A DNA stretch of 27,780 bases from Dorea_D sp963559605 (GCA_963559605.1 CAUWLL010000034.1:1-27780); one strand, 5' to 3'; shown: positions 15,589-24,131, counted from the stretch's first letter. Numbers and translations are program-made. Notes: generated by a model from the sequence alone, not told the origin.

Positions 15589-17085
15589 CTACCGAAATGC
15601 CACTTTCAGAACAGCTTCTGGTGTGGTCATATCTACTTCCTCTATGTATCCTTTTATATGTCCCTGATGAACAACCATTACACGGTCAGCAAGAGCCAGA
15701 ACCTCTTCCATCTCTGAAGAGATAACTACAACAGCAACTCCGTTGTCGGCAAGTTCTCTTACGAGTGCATGGATCTCAGCTTTTGCATTAACATCAATAC
15801 CACGGGTTGGCTCATCCATGATCAGCATCTTAATTCCTTTTGCCATCCAACGTGCCACGATAACTTTCTGCTGATTACCGCCGGATAAGTTTTTAATAAG
15901 GGCATCTCTTCCGGCTGTTTTAATTCTGAATTTTCCTATATAGTCATCTGCAATTTTTGCCGCTTCTTTAAAATTGATCAGGCCGTTTTTCTTAATCTGA
16001 TCGTAAGATGGAAGCATCATGTTCTCCATCACAGACATACCCGGTGTAATTCCGTCGTGACGTCTCTCTTCAGACACATATCCCATACCTAATTTGATAG
16101 CCACACGGGGATCGGTAATATTCACTTCATTCCCTTCCACAAACATCTTTCCGCCGGATTCCGGACGGGTAATACCAAATACACTCCTGAATATTTCTGT
16201 TCTTCCCGCTCCTACAAGCCCTGCAACGCAAAGAATTTCACCTTTCTTCACATCAAAGCTTACATCTTCAAATTCGCCTTTGCGCGTCAGATTTTTTGCC
16301 TCAAAAAATATTTCATCAGAATGCTCGCGGTTTACATGTGTAGATTCTACAACCTTCTTTCCCGCCATATGTGTGATAATACCTTCTTTGGTAATATCTT
16401 TAATCTCTGTTACTGTTACAAGTTTTCCGTCCCGCATGATCGTCGCCCGATCTGCCTGCTCCATAACCTCATCCAGATGATGCGTAATGAAGATCATAGC
16501 CGTACCGCTTTTTTTCAGACGCTGCATAGATGCAAATAAAGATTCTGCTTCTTTATTCGTAAGCACAGCAGTCGGTTCGTCTAAAATAAGAACTCTCGGA
16601 GAGTATGCCAGCGCCCTTGCAATAGATACAAGCTGCTGATAGGCCGCTGAAAGTTTCTTTACTTTCTGCGTAACATCTATTTCTACATCTAACAGTTTTA
16701 AAAGCTCTGCCGCTTCTTTTTCTGCTGCTTTCCAATTAATTTTGGCTCCATTGCCCCTTTCATTTCCAAGGAAAATATTTTCGGCAATGGATGCTTCCGG
16801 AATTAAGTTCAATTCCTGAGGTACAATTACAATATGTTTTGCGGAAGCTTCCTTCGGGGAAGATATTTTAACCGGTTTCCCATCCATTAATATCTCTCCA
16901 CCATCCATGATGTACTGACCTACCAGACAGTTCATCAAAGTACTTTTTCCCGCTCCATTCTCACCAAGAAGTGCGTGAATTTCACCTGGCTTAATGCTTA
17001 AATCCACGCCATCCAGCGCTTTTGTTCCCGGGAATATCTTGGTAACTCCCTTCATCTCAATTACGAATTCGCTCAACTTTTTCAC
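15589..17085 (-). CDS. Sugar ABC transporter ATP-binding protein, ribose (RbsA) family
   Basis: A 498-residue fusion of two nucleotide-binding domains, as usual for CUT2 importers. The first has a canonical Walker A GENGAGKST and Walker B VLILDEPTA; its signature is KLSAAYQQL. The second has the degenerate Walker A GLVGAGRTE together with signature LSGGNQQK and Walker B LIMDEPT. It powers uptake with the permease downstream. The reading frame begins at a GTG (17085) only two bases after AGAGG, so the true start may be the TTG at 17076 or a codon nearby. It is separated from the binding-protein gene by a terminator hairpin, so it should be expressed less than the binding protein. Confidence 0.92.
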   Translation of the reverse strand: MKKLSEFVIEMKGVTKIFPGTKALDGVDLSIKPGEIHALLGENGAGKSTLMNCLVGQYIMDGGEILMDGKPVKISSPKEASAKHIVIVPQELNLIPEASIAENIFLGNERGNGAKINWKAAEKEAAELLKLLDVEIDVTQKVKKLSAAYQQLVSIARALAYSPRVLILDEPTAVLTNKEAESLFASMQRLKKSGTAMIFITHHLDEVMEQADRATIMRDGKLVTVTEIKDITKEGIITHMAGKKVVESTHVNREHSDEIFFEAKNLTRKGEFEDVSFDVKKGEILCVAGLVGAGRTEIFRSVFGITRPESGGKMFVEGNEVNITDPRVAIKLGMGYVSEERRHDGITPGMSVMENMMLPSYDQIKKNGLINFKEAAKIADDYIGKFRIKTAGRDALIKNLSGGNQQKVIVARWMAKGIKMLIMDEPTRGIDVNAKAEIHALVRELADNGVAVVVISSEMEEVLALADRVMVVHQGHIKGYIEEVDMTTPEAVLKVAFR

Positions 17086-17121
17086 TTCCTCTACTCTTTT
17101 TTGTCATCAAGTGTTACTTAA

Positions 17122-17161
17122 AAAATCCGCGTGACTGTGTATTCACAATCACGCGGATTTT
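17122..17161 (-). terminator. Intra-operon terminator between binding protein and ATPase genes
   Basis: A perfect 13-bp stem, AAAATCCGCGTGA / TCACGCGGATTTT, extended by a TGTG/CACA inner stem around a 4-base loop. On the minus strand it is followed by a run of six T. Partial termination here would give more binding protein than ATPase and permease. Confidence 0.85.
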
Positions 17162-17223
17162 AAAACTTATTCATCAACTAGCTAAACACGTGTTGTCTCT
17201 TTTATAATATTTTGTTTCAAATA

Positions 17224-18297
17224 TTATTTAGCATCTGCGAAAAGCATATCGATGTATTCCTGAGCCTGATCAGAGTATACAGAAGAAGAACCTACATCTG
17301 TGACTTCCTCAACTTTTTCACCGTCGATAGTCTTAACAGCATTGAAGATCATCTTGTATCCCATATCATAGCAGTTCTGAACCTGGGCAACAAATAATGT
17401 TCCATCTTTCAGGTATTCAAGTGTACGAAGGTCGTGATCCATACCACCGATAACTACTTTTCCTGAGCGTCCGGCATCTTTTACAGCCTGACATGCACCA
17501 ACCGGGTTAGACATGTTGTTACACAGAATACCGCCGAGATCCGGATAAGCCTGCATCCATGCTTCTGTAATCTGTACTGCTTTCTCTACAAAGTCGTTAT
17601 CTCTCTGGTCATCTACTACTTCGATGTCCGGATATTTTTTAACTACATCGTAGAAAGCTTTCAGTCTGTCTTCGTGTGAAACTGCTCCGATCGTTCCTGA
17701 TAAGAATGCGATCTGACCTTTTCCGCCCATCTTCTCACATACAGCCTCTGCAATAGCAGCACCGTCACCATAGTTATCATTGTTTCCTACGAAAAATGAT
17801 CTCTCTGTGTTCGGAAGATCTGAAGATGCAAATAACGCAACCTTAACACCCGCTTTTACAGCATCGTTAACTGCCGGCTCTGTTGTCTCTACCTGGTTAA
17901 CGTCTACAGCGATAAGATCGTATCCCTGTCCGACTGCCGTTTCAATTGAGTTTACCTGATCAACTGCATCCGGCTCAACCGGTGCGTACCACTCGTAGTC
18001 GATGGTAACTCCTTTTGCTTTCATATCTTCAACGGCTGCTTTTACACCAACTTCGATAGCATCGTACCAAGCATGTACTAACTTATATGTACAATAAATC
18101 TTGTATTCGTCTTTCTTAGGCTCATAACTTGTGTCAAAATCCTTATCTGCAAGCGCTTTCGCATTTGCAACTTCCGTTTCTTCTGTTTTTGCTTTTGATT
18201 CTTTAGACTCTGCGCCGCCGTCGTCAGCGCTTCCGCATCCAACCATAGACAATACCATAGCGGCTACTAATAATAAACTAACAATTCTCTTTTTCAT
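17224..18297 (-). CDS. Sugar ABC transporter substrate-binding lipoprotein (RbsB-like family)
   Basis: With the ATG at 18297 the protein has 357 residues. Its lipoprotein signal peptide begins MKKRIVSLLL and ends MVGC at Cys21, so it is a membrane-anchored external receptor. The longer frame from a TTG at 18315 is rejected because the TTG lies immediately before the AAAGGAG site that serves the ATG. The mature part is a periplasmic-binding-protein type I fold (Peripla_BP_4) with VGNNDNYGDGAA and GGMDHDLRTLEYLKDG. It delivers the substrate to the RbsA/RbsC-like transporter. It is the first gene of the operon, with a long 5' leader and a strong promoter near 18536-18565. Confidence 0.9.
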   Translation of the reverse strand: MKKRIVSLLLVAAMVLSMVGCGSADDGGAESKESKAKTEETEVANAKALADKDFDTSYEPKKDEYKIYCTYKLVHAWYDAIEVGVKAAVEDMKAKGVTIDYEWYAPVEPDAVDQVNSIETAVGQGYDLIAVDVNQVETTEPAVNDAVKAGVKVALFASSDLPNTERSFFVGNNDNYGDGAAIAEAVCEKMGGKGQIAFLSGTIGAVSHEDRLKAFYDVVKKYPDIEVVDDQRDNDFVEKAVQITEAWMQAYPDLGGILCNNMSNPVGACQAVKDAGRSGKVVIGGMDHDLRTLEYLKDGTLFVAQVQNCYDMGYKMIFNAVKTIDGEKVEEVTDVGSSSVYSDQAQEYIDMLFADAK

Positions 18298-18528
18298 AAT
18301 TTTTTCTCCTTTCAACTTAAACCTCTGCTTTTAAGCCGTCCAGCTTTCGTGAAATTATCCTCCTTTCCCCTAAATTTTTTCAGTCGTTCCTTTCGATTCT
18401 TTTCGAAAAAATGATAAATTATTAACTAAATTAATTTGCCATGAATTTTTCGATTATTTTTAATAATTGTTATTTTTTATTGCATTTTCAACAATTATTT
18501 TTAGAATCTTTTTGTTTTTTTGACCTTA
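18298..18528 (-). other. Long 5' leader of the binding-protein operon
   Basis: If transcription starts from the promoter at 18536-18565, the mRNA has an untranslated leader of about 230 bases. It is very AT-rich, with a purine-rich GGGGAAAGGAGG stretch and a small AAGC/GGCTT hairpin near 18330-18350. I recognise no known riboswitch in it and no convincing small ORF. Confidence 0.4.
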
Positions 18529-18535
18529 TAACCAA

Positions 18536-18565
18536 TTTATAGCACATTTGCCTCCCCCTTGTCAA
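18536..18565 (-). promoter_or_regulatory. Promoter of the ribose-type importer operon
   Basis: On the minus strand a perfect -35 TTGACA (18565-18560) and a -10 TATAAA (18541-18536) are separated by 18 bases. An AATTTAGT element overlaps the upstream edge of the -35 box, a natural position for a repressor site. Confidence 0.7.
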
Positions 18566-18578
18566 CTAAATTTCTAAT

Positions 18579-18624
18579 AAAAAATTGCCATATTTACTAA
18601 ATTTAATTTAGTGAATATGGCAAT
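18579..18624 (-). terminator. Terminator of the LacI regulator gene, possibly doubling as an operator
   Basis: A 20-bp inverted repeat (18584-18603 with 18605-18624, one G-U pair), followed on the minus strand by six T (18584-18579). It lies 20 bases after the LacI-type gene and ends its transcript. The centre, ACTAAATTTAATTTAGT, repeats an element found elsewhere in this intergenic region, so it may also bind a regulator. Confidence 0.75.
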
Positions 18625-18643
18625 CTCATAACATTTGCGCAAA

Positions 18644-19657
18644 CTATACGATTTTCTTTACACTCTCATTTATAATTAATTCTGTTCCCAACTTATATTT
18701 CACCGTATGCTTTTTATTCCTTGTCATCTTCCGCATAAGCAGTTCTACACCCATTTCTCCCATCTCATCTCCCGAAAGCTGGATTGTCGTAACCTTAGGT
18801 TCTGTGAAGGAACAAATGGTACGATTATCAAATCCCACAAAAGAAATCTCATCCGGCACTTTAATCCCCCTCCGCTTAAACACCTGAAGCGCACGACAAG
18901 TCAGTAGGTCATTGTCTGCCATAAAGGCAGTCGGAAGCTTCGCATGATGTTCCAGATACTCTTCCACATCTTTTCCGGTTTCCGCCTCCAAATATCCTAC
19001 ATCCATCACATACTCCTCGTGAAAGACGAGCCCTTTTGACTCGAGACATTCCTGAAATGCACGAAAACGTTCTTCAAAGCAAAGAATCTGAAACTTGCTC
19101 CTTATGTATCCGATTTCCCGATGCCCCATTTCATACAAATATTCAAATCCCTGCCGGATTCCCAGATAATTATCCACAACTACCGTATCCTCTGCCAGCG
19201 TAGGGAACGGATTATCTATAAACACACACGGGACTCTTAATTTGGAAAAAATCTCCACATCCTCCGGGTACATCTCAACCGCATAGACGATAAATCCTGC
19301 ATAACGCACATTTTCAAGAGCCAGATAACGCTCATTCAGCGGCATATTTTTATCCAGGTAAAGCGTAGTCATCGTATAATTATTTTTCTCAATAGCCCTG
19401 GCAATACTCTCATTAAAATATTGAAAAAACGGATATTCCTCAACAACTTCTCCACCGCATTTATACACCACAAAACCGATATTCCCTTTATTCGTCCCGC
19501 CGTCTTTCAGAAGATATTCACAGTCAAGTTCCATGATCTTCTTTAAGATTTCTTCTCTTTTTTCATCGCCGACTCCCGGTTTATTGTTGAGAACCAACGA
19601 CACCGCCGCCGGAGACACGCCAAGTTCCCGTGCAATATCTTTCGCTTTATACCTCAT
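18644..19657 (-). CDS. LacI-family transcriptional regulator
   Basis: A 337-residue repressor. The N-terminal LacI helix-turn-helix and hinge is visible as KAKDIARELGVSPAAVSLVLNN (residues 4-25). The remainder is a periplasmic-binding-protein-like sensor with VVVDNYLGIRQGFEYL and FVGFDNRTICSFTEPKVTTI, typical of sugar-sensing members. The start at 19657 follows GGAAGGG. It lies 24 bases after the RpiR gene in the same direction, so the two regulators form one transcript. The neighbouring importer/transketolase operon is its obvious target. An AATTTAGT-type element overlapping that operon's -35 box is a candidate site. Confidence 0.93.
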   Translation of the reverse strand: MRYKAKDIARELGVSPAAVSLVLNNKPGVGDEKREEILKKIMELDCEYLLKDGGTNKGNIGFVVYKCGGEVVEEYPFFQYFNESIARAIEKNNYTMTTLYLDKNMPLNERYLALENVRYAGFIVYAVEMYPEDVEIFSKLRVPCVFIDNPFPTLAEDTVVVDNYLGIRQGFEYLYEMGHREIGYIRSKFQILCFEERFRAFQECLESKGLVFHEEYVMDVGYLEAETGKDVEEYLEHHAKLPTAFMADNDLLTCRALQVFKRRGIKVPDEISFVGFDNRTICSFTEPKVTTIQLSGDEMGEMGVELLMRKMTRNKKHTVKYKLGTELIINESVKKIV

Positions 19658-19681
19658 TCATTATCCCTTCCTTCTCGGATC

Positions 19682-20560
19682 TTACATGTTTTTCTCAGGC
19701 AGTTTATTCACCTTCAGGTTATCAGAAACTTCCTGCAGCCGCACAAACGAATTTGTCTCTGATTTCTGCAAAACTCCAACATAGATTGCATCCAACATGG
19801 CCTGCTCTGCTACTCTCCTTGCGATCACTTCTTTGTCGATACTCGTATCGGTTGTCACATTATATAATACAATATCCGAGTATTTTGTAAGTTCTGACTT
19901 CCCGGCTTTCGTTATACAGATCGTAACCGCACCGCGCTCCTTGGCAATACGCATAGCCTCCAACACCTGCTTACTTCTTCCACTGTGCGAAATAGCAATC
20001 GCCACATCGCCTTCCCTCATGTTATAGGCGTTTACGATCTGCACATCCGCATCACTGTCCGCATAACATTCGTAACCCAGCCGCCGAAACCTCAAGCATG
20101 CATAATTACAGGGAAACATTGCATCGCCCAGAGCAAAAAAACATATTTTCCTTGCGTAAGACAGCACTTCACATGCATGTTCATATTCTTCCATTGCCGC
20201 AACTTCTAACGTTTTTCTCAAATTCAGAATATTTAACCTGAACACACTCTCCACGATCTGGCTCATACCATGCGTCGCTCCGAAAATATCCGTTTCTTCT
20301 TTTGACGGAGGACTCAAAAGCTGTCTCGCAAGCAGTCTCTTAAGTTCCGCATATCCCGACACCCCAATAGTATGACACAGCCGAACCACGGTAGCTTCGC
20401 CACATTCGCAACGTTTTGCCATCTTTTGAAGGGACATACCCGTTGCCTCTTTCGGAGATGCGATCAAAAATTCTGCCACTCTTTTTTCTGCCGGTGTCAA
20501 ACTCGGAAGAAGAAATTTTGCAGTCGCCAAAATATTTCTTGCATTCTCATCATTCTGCAT
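19682..20560 (-). CDS. RpiR/MurR-family transcriptional regulator with SIS domain
   Basis: A 292-residue cytoplasmic regulator. The N-terminal HTH_6 domain (about 15-85) has SLTPAEKRVAEFL and CECGEATVVRLCHTIG. The C-terminal SIS domain (about 125-265) binds phosphosugars and is seen in DVAIAISHSGRSKQVLEAM and VTICITKAGKSELTK. A GGGAG site sits eight bases before the ATG. It is divergent from the second transketolase operon and cotranscribed with the LacI gene. It probably controls the plus-strand operon, its own promoter, or both, in response to a sugar phosphate. Confidence 0.93.
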   Translation of the reverse strand: MQNDENARNILATAKFLLPSLTPAEKRVAEFLIASPKEATGMSLQKMAKRCECGEATVVRLCHTIGVSGYAELKRLLARQLLSPPSKEETDIFGATHGMSQIVESVFRLNILNLRKTLEVAAMEEYEHACEVLSYARKICFFALGDAMFPCNYACLRFRRLGYECYADSDADVQIVNAYNMREGDVAIAISHSGRSKQVLEAMRIAKERGAVTICITKAGKSELTKYSDIVLYNVTTDTSIDKEVIARRVAEQAMLDAIYVGVLQKSETNSFVRLQEVSDNLKVNKLPEKNM

Positions 20561-20627
20561 ATCGTCGTCTCCCTATTCGCTTTCTATCTATATTATTTCA
20601 TATTTTCACTCCACTTTCAACTTTATA

Positions 20628-20664
20628 TTTTTGGAGTTTTTCCCGTTGTGTTTTTGGAGTTTTT
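20628..20664. repeat. Two 14-bp direct repeats, candidate RpiR operator
   Basis: TTTTTGGAGTTTTT occurs at 20628-20641 and 20651-20664, 23 bases apart (about two helical turns). They lie between the RpiR gene and the divergent operon, downstream of a minus-strand TATAAT at 20676-20671. A half-match, CTTGGAG, overlaps the plus-strand -10 at 20751. Autoregulation by RpiR is inferred. Confidence 0.5.
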
Positions 20665-20723
20665 AGTCGCATTATACAATTTTTCACCTATTTCACATTC
20701 AAAATATTGTTTATTTTTCAATA

Positions 20724-20752
20724 TTGATAATCCGTTTTCTCCATTCTATACT
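20724..20752 (+). promoter_or_regulatory. Promoter of the second transketolase operon
   Basis: TTGATA (20724-20729) and TATACT (20747-20752) are spaced by exactly 17 bases, and the first start codon is 52 bases downstream. An ACTAAATT element like those near the importer promoter lies just after the expected start site, around 20764. Confidence 0.65.
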
Positions 20753-20803
20753 TGGAGCATAAACTAAATTTTATAAATTATTTTTAGAAAGGAATGAAAC
20801 ATT

Positions 20804-21739
20804 ATGAAAAAATCCTTCCGGGCTACACTTATCGATGCAATTTTAAGCAACGCCGAAAAACACCCCAAAATGGTTGTTTTAAATGCCGATTCGGCAAGAG
20901 CTCTAAAATTAACTGATTTTTCCAAAGCCTATCCGGATCGTATGTACGGAGTCGGTATCAGCGAAGCCGACCTTGTAAGCACTGCTGCCGGAATGGCCGC
21001 AACCGGTCTAATACCCGTTGTTGTCGGTTTTTCTATGTTTGTATCCGAAAAACCTTTCGAACAAATTCGCCAGGCAATTGCTTATCCAAATTTAAATGTG
21101 AAGATCATAGCCACGCACAGTGGTTTGTGTGTCGGGCAAGACGGCGCTACCCACCAGGCATTAGAAGACCTTGCCGTTATGCGTACACTTCCTAACTTCA
21201 AAGTATTCGCGGCTGCTGACGTCACGGAAACAAGAGCCGCCATTGACGCCATGTTGAATTATGACGGTCCTGCCTATCTCCGTCTTGGACGTGATCTGGC
21301 AGAAGATATTTTTGAAGATTCCAAAGTTTTTACTCCCGGCGGAGCCGATATTTTAAGGGACGGAAAAGACGTAACCATCGCCGCTTGCGGCCTTATGACA
21401 GAACAGGCGCTCATTGCCGCATCCGCACTCAAAACAGAAGGCATCCACGCGACCGTATTAAACGTATACTCCGTCAAGCCACTTCCTAAAGAAATACTTC
21501 TGGAAAAAGCAAAGATGACAGGCGCGTTTATCACCGCAGAAGATCATTCTGTTATCGGGGGACTCGGAAGCGCTATCTGTGAATTTCTATCTGAAACTCA
21601 CCCTGTTCCCGTCCTTCGAATTGGGGTGAACGATTGTTTCGGTGAATCCGGCACACAAGATGAGTTATACAAAAAATACGGACTTACTGCCGACCATATA
21701 ATAAAAGCGGCAAAAAAAGCAATCCAAATGAAAGGTTAG
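20804..21739 (+). CDS. Second split transketolase, C-terminal subunit
   Basis: A 311-residue pyrimidine-binding half of a transketolase. It has the activating glutamate Glu54 (VGISEAD) and the canonical donor-site segment ATHSGLCVGQDGATHQ. The equivalents of yeast His469, Asp477 and His481 are all present (His105, Asp113, His117), in contrast to the copy at 12805-13734. It should be a genuine ketose-phosphate transketolase, forming the active enzyme with the subunit encoded next. Unusually, the C-terminal half is encoded before the N-terminal half. It is the first gene of a plus-strand operon, divergent from the RpiR/LacI pair. Confidence 0.9.
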   Translation: MKKSFRATLIDAILSNAEKHPKMVVLNADSARALKLTDFSKAYPDRMYGVGISEADLVSTAAGMAATGLIPVVVGFSMFVSEKPFEQIRQAIAYPNLNVKIIATHSGLCVGQDGATHQALEDLAVMRTLPNFKVFAAADVTETRAAIDAMLNYDGPAYLRLGRDLAEDIFEDSKVFTPGGADILRDGKDVTIAACGLMTEQALIAASALKTEGIHATVLNVYSVKPLPKEILLEKAKMTGAFITAEDHSVIGGLGSAICEFLSETHPVPVLRIGVNDCFGESGTQDELYKKYGLTADHIIKAAKKAIQMKG

Positions 21740-21748
21740 GTGAATCTT

Positions 21749-22573
21749 ATGTCCAGAAATATTGAGGAATTAAAAATCCAGGCAAACACTATTCGAAAAG
21801 ACATCTTGGAAATGATCTACAACATACAATCCGGGCATCTTGGCGGCTCCTTTTCTATGGTAGAGGTACTTACTGCTTTGTATTTCGATGAGATGCACTA
21901 TGACCCGGCAAATCCAGATCTGCCTGACAGAGACCGTTTTGTCCTCTCAAAAGGTCATACAGCTCCGGCGCTTTACGCCACTCTTGCTAATGCCGGGTAT
22001 TTTCCAAAGGAAAAATTAATGTCTTCTTTCCGCCGGATCGACTCTATGCTCCAAGGACATCCCGACATGAAGAAAACCCCCGGTATAGAGATGACCAGCG
22101 GTTCTCTTGGAATCGGACTTTCCGCTGCAAACGGTATGGCTTTGGCACTCCGCCATCAAGATATTCCTGCAAGAGTTTATTGTATGATCGGAGACGGTGA
22201 GATCAACGAAGGACAAATCTGGGAAGCAGCAGCCACCGCTTCACATTATCACCTGGATAACTTAGTTGCCTTTATAGATGTCAATGGATTACAAAACGAC
22301 GCAGAAACAAAAAAGGTAAAGGATATGTTGGATATTGCAGGTAAGTGGCAGGCGTTTGGTTTCCACACCCTCGAAATTAACGGTCATGACTTTGAAGAAA
22401 TCTTCGCCGCTCTAGACGCTGCACGTGCATGCAAAGGTCGTCCTACTGCGATCATTTCACATACGATCAAGGGAAAAGGAATCTCTTTCATGGAAAACGT
22501 AGTTGCTTTCCATGGAAAAACACCGACGAAAGAAGATTACGAAAACGGAATGCACGAATTAACATCGGCATAA
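21749..22573 (+). CDS. Second split transketolase, N-terminal subunit
   Basis: The TPP-binding half, 274 residues from the ATG at 21749. That start is preferred over the GTG at 21740 because AGGTG sits six bases before the ATG. The TPP/Mg motif starts at GDGEINEGQIWE, and the pocket histidines are in SGHLGG, SKGHT and QGHPDMKK. The substrate segment GHPDMKKTPGIEMTSGS is the usual one for bacterial split transketolases. The gene starts ten bases after the C subunit stop and is followed by an FGGY kinase 13 bases later. The likely role is entry of a phosphorylated ketose made by that kinase into the pentose phosphate pathway. Confidence 0.91.
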   Translation: MSRNIEELKIQANTIRKDILEMIYNIQSGHLGGSFSMVEVLTALYFDEMHYDPANPDLPDRDRFVLSKGHTAPALYATLANAGYFPKEKLMSSFRRIDSMLQGHPDMKKTPGIEMTSGSLGIGLSAANGMALALRHQDIPARVYCMIGDGEINEGQIWEAAATASHYHLDNLVAFIDVNGLQNDAETKKVKDMLDIAGKWQAFGFHTLEINGHDFEEIFAALDAARACKGRPTAIISHTIKGKGISFMENVVAFHGKTPTKEDYENGMHELTSA

Positions 22574-22586
22574 CAGGAGGAATTCT

Positions 22587-24110
22587 ATGGATAAACAAAT
22601 TTTTATAGGCTGTGATATTGGAACCTCCGGCACAAAAGCTATAGCCACTGACATGCATGGCAATATTTTAGCCCAAAGCGCTACAACTTACGGTATTATA
22701 CAATTGCATAACAATTGGGCAGAGCAGGATCCCGATGTATGGCTTGATGCCGCAGTCGATACGATAAATGCTGTCATCCGTCAACTGCCTTCAAAAAATA
22801 CTGTCAAAGCCATCTGCATCAGCGCCCTTTACGGCGGAACCGGCGTATTATGTGATGAGAATATGAACAGTCTCCGCCCTGCCTTGATCTGGATGGATCG
22901 CCGCGCCGAAGAAGAAAGCCGAGAAATCACTGAGACAATCGGTACGGATCCTATTTTTCAGATTTCCGGCAATGGAATCGACTCCTATTTTGGTTATACA
23001 AAACTGCTCTGGATAAAAAAACACGAGCCGGACATTTGGGCAAAAATACATCACATCGTTCCCATCCACAGTTATATCATTTATAAACTGACAGGCAAAC
23101 TTACCGCAGACTACTGTTCTGCCGGAAATGTAGGTGGAATCTACGATTATAATAAACACTGCTGGTCCAAAGAAATGTGTCAAAAGCTGGAAATCCCCTA
23201 CGAATCCCTCCCTCAGGATTTCCACAATCCCGAAGATATTGTCGGCACCCTTACCTTGGAATATCAGGAAAAATTAGGGCTGTCTCATCCGGTTCCTCTG
23301 TGCGCAGGAACTGTAGATTGTATTGCCGCCATGCTAAGCGCGGGAATCGTTCAAAGCGGAGATAACGCTGCGATTCTTGGCACTTCTCTGAATTGGGGAT
23401 ACATCCACAACAAACGGCCAGCCGATCCTAACTTAATATCGATGCCATATTGTACAGTACCAAAACAATATAGTTATACCTACGGAGGAGCCTCTACGGC
23501 AGGCGCACTCCCCCGATGGTTTGCCAATAATTTTATGGGGAACGACAGTGCCGAAGCATATGACGCCTTAGAAAAAATGGTCTTAGCACAACAGATCGGT
23601 CCCGGATCTGACGGACTTATCGCGCTTCCTTATTTCATGGGTGAGCGTACCCCTATCTGGGACGAAAAAGCTACCGGCGTACTATTCGGACTTACACTCT
23701 CCCACACAAAAGCGCACATATACCGCGCCATGCTGGAATCCGTTGCATATTCTCTTCTGCACATTATGGAATCCATGACCGATCCAGATGTTGCACTTAA
23801 CAAGATTGTTTTAGTTGGAGGCGGTGCAAAATCGTCTCTCTGGAAACAAATCTTTGCAGATGTAACGGGACTTCCGATTTTAACTCCCGAAAAGCAGGCA
23901 GAAGCACCTCTCGGAGACGCATTTATGGCTGCTTTGGGTTCCGGATGTGTTCAGAACTATAACGAAATCACAGACTGGGTGAAAATGAACCCGCCAATTG
24001 AACCAAATATGGATAATCATGAACAATATCTGAAGTATTACGAATTATATAAACAACTTTATCCAAATTTAAAAACCATTATGTCGAAACGCACAGACAT
24101 ACTCAAATAA
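22587..24110 (+). CDS. FGGY-family carbohydrate kinase (xylulokinase-like)
   Basis: A 507-residue sugar kinase. The phosphate loop is GCDIGTSGTK (8-17), the sugar-pocket segment LIWMDRRAEE, and the catalytic aspartate is in AGTVDCIAAMLSAG. The C-terminal signature reads VGGGAKSSLWKQ and is fully canonical. AGGAGG sits six bases before the ATG. It shares several segments with the kinase at 1180-2727 (YFMGERT/YLMGERT, THTK/HHTKxH, DRRA), so the two look like paralogues. Between the transketolase subunits and the cyclase-family gene, it most likely makes the ketose phosphate used by the adjacent transketolase. Xylulose is the default guess but other ketoses are possible. Confidence 0.86.
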   Translation: MDKQIFIGCDIGTSGTKAIATDMHGNILAQSATTYGIIQLHNNWAEQDPDVWLDAAVDTINAVIRQLPSKNTVKAICISALYGGTGVLCDENMNSLRPALIWMDRRAEEESREITETIGTDPIFQISGNGIDSYFGYTKLLWIKKHEPDIWAKIHHIVPIHSYIIYKLTGKLTADYCSAGNVGGIYDYNKHCWSKEMCQKLEIPYESLPQDFHNPEDIVGTLTLEYQEKLGLSHPVPLCAGTVDCIAAMLSAGIVQSGDNAAILGTSLNWGYIHNKRPADPNLISMPYCTVPKQYSYTYGGASTAGALPRWFANNFMGNDSAEAYDALEKMVLAQQIGPGSDGLIALPYFMGERTPIWDEKATGVLFGLTLSHTKAHIYRAMLESVAYSLLHIMESMTDPDVALNKIVLVGGGAKSSLWKQIFADVTGLPILTPEKQAEAPLGDAFMAALGSGCVQNYNEITDWVKMNPPIEPNMDNHEQYLKYYELYKQLYPNLKTIMSKRTDILK

Positions 24111-24131
24111 CAACAGAAAAGGAGAATGACC

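Noticed and set aside
15009..15725. 238-codon open frame on the plus strand
   Set aside because: It is antisense to the permease and the end of the ATPase gene, with low-complexity composition (many Asn, Cys and His) and no family features.
17224..18315. Extended N-terminus of the binding protein from a TTG start
   Set aside because: The TTG lies directly before the AAAGGAG site, and the downstream ATG gives a textbook lipoprotein signal peptide.
21740..21748. GTG start three codons before the ATG of the second transketolase N subunit
   Set aside because: The GTG is part of the AGGTG ribosome binding site that serves the ATG at 21749.
13734..22573. Recent duplication of the split transketolase genes
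   Set aside because: The two copies differ in subunit order, active-site motifs and general sequence, so they look like separately acquired or anciently diverged enzymes.
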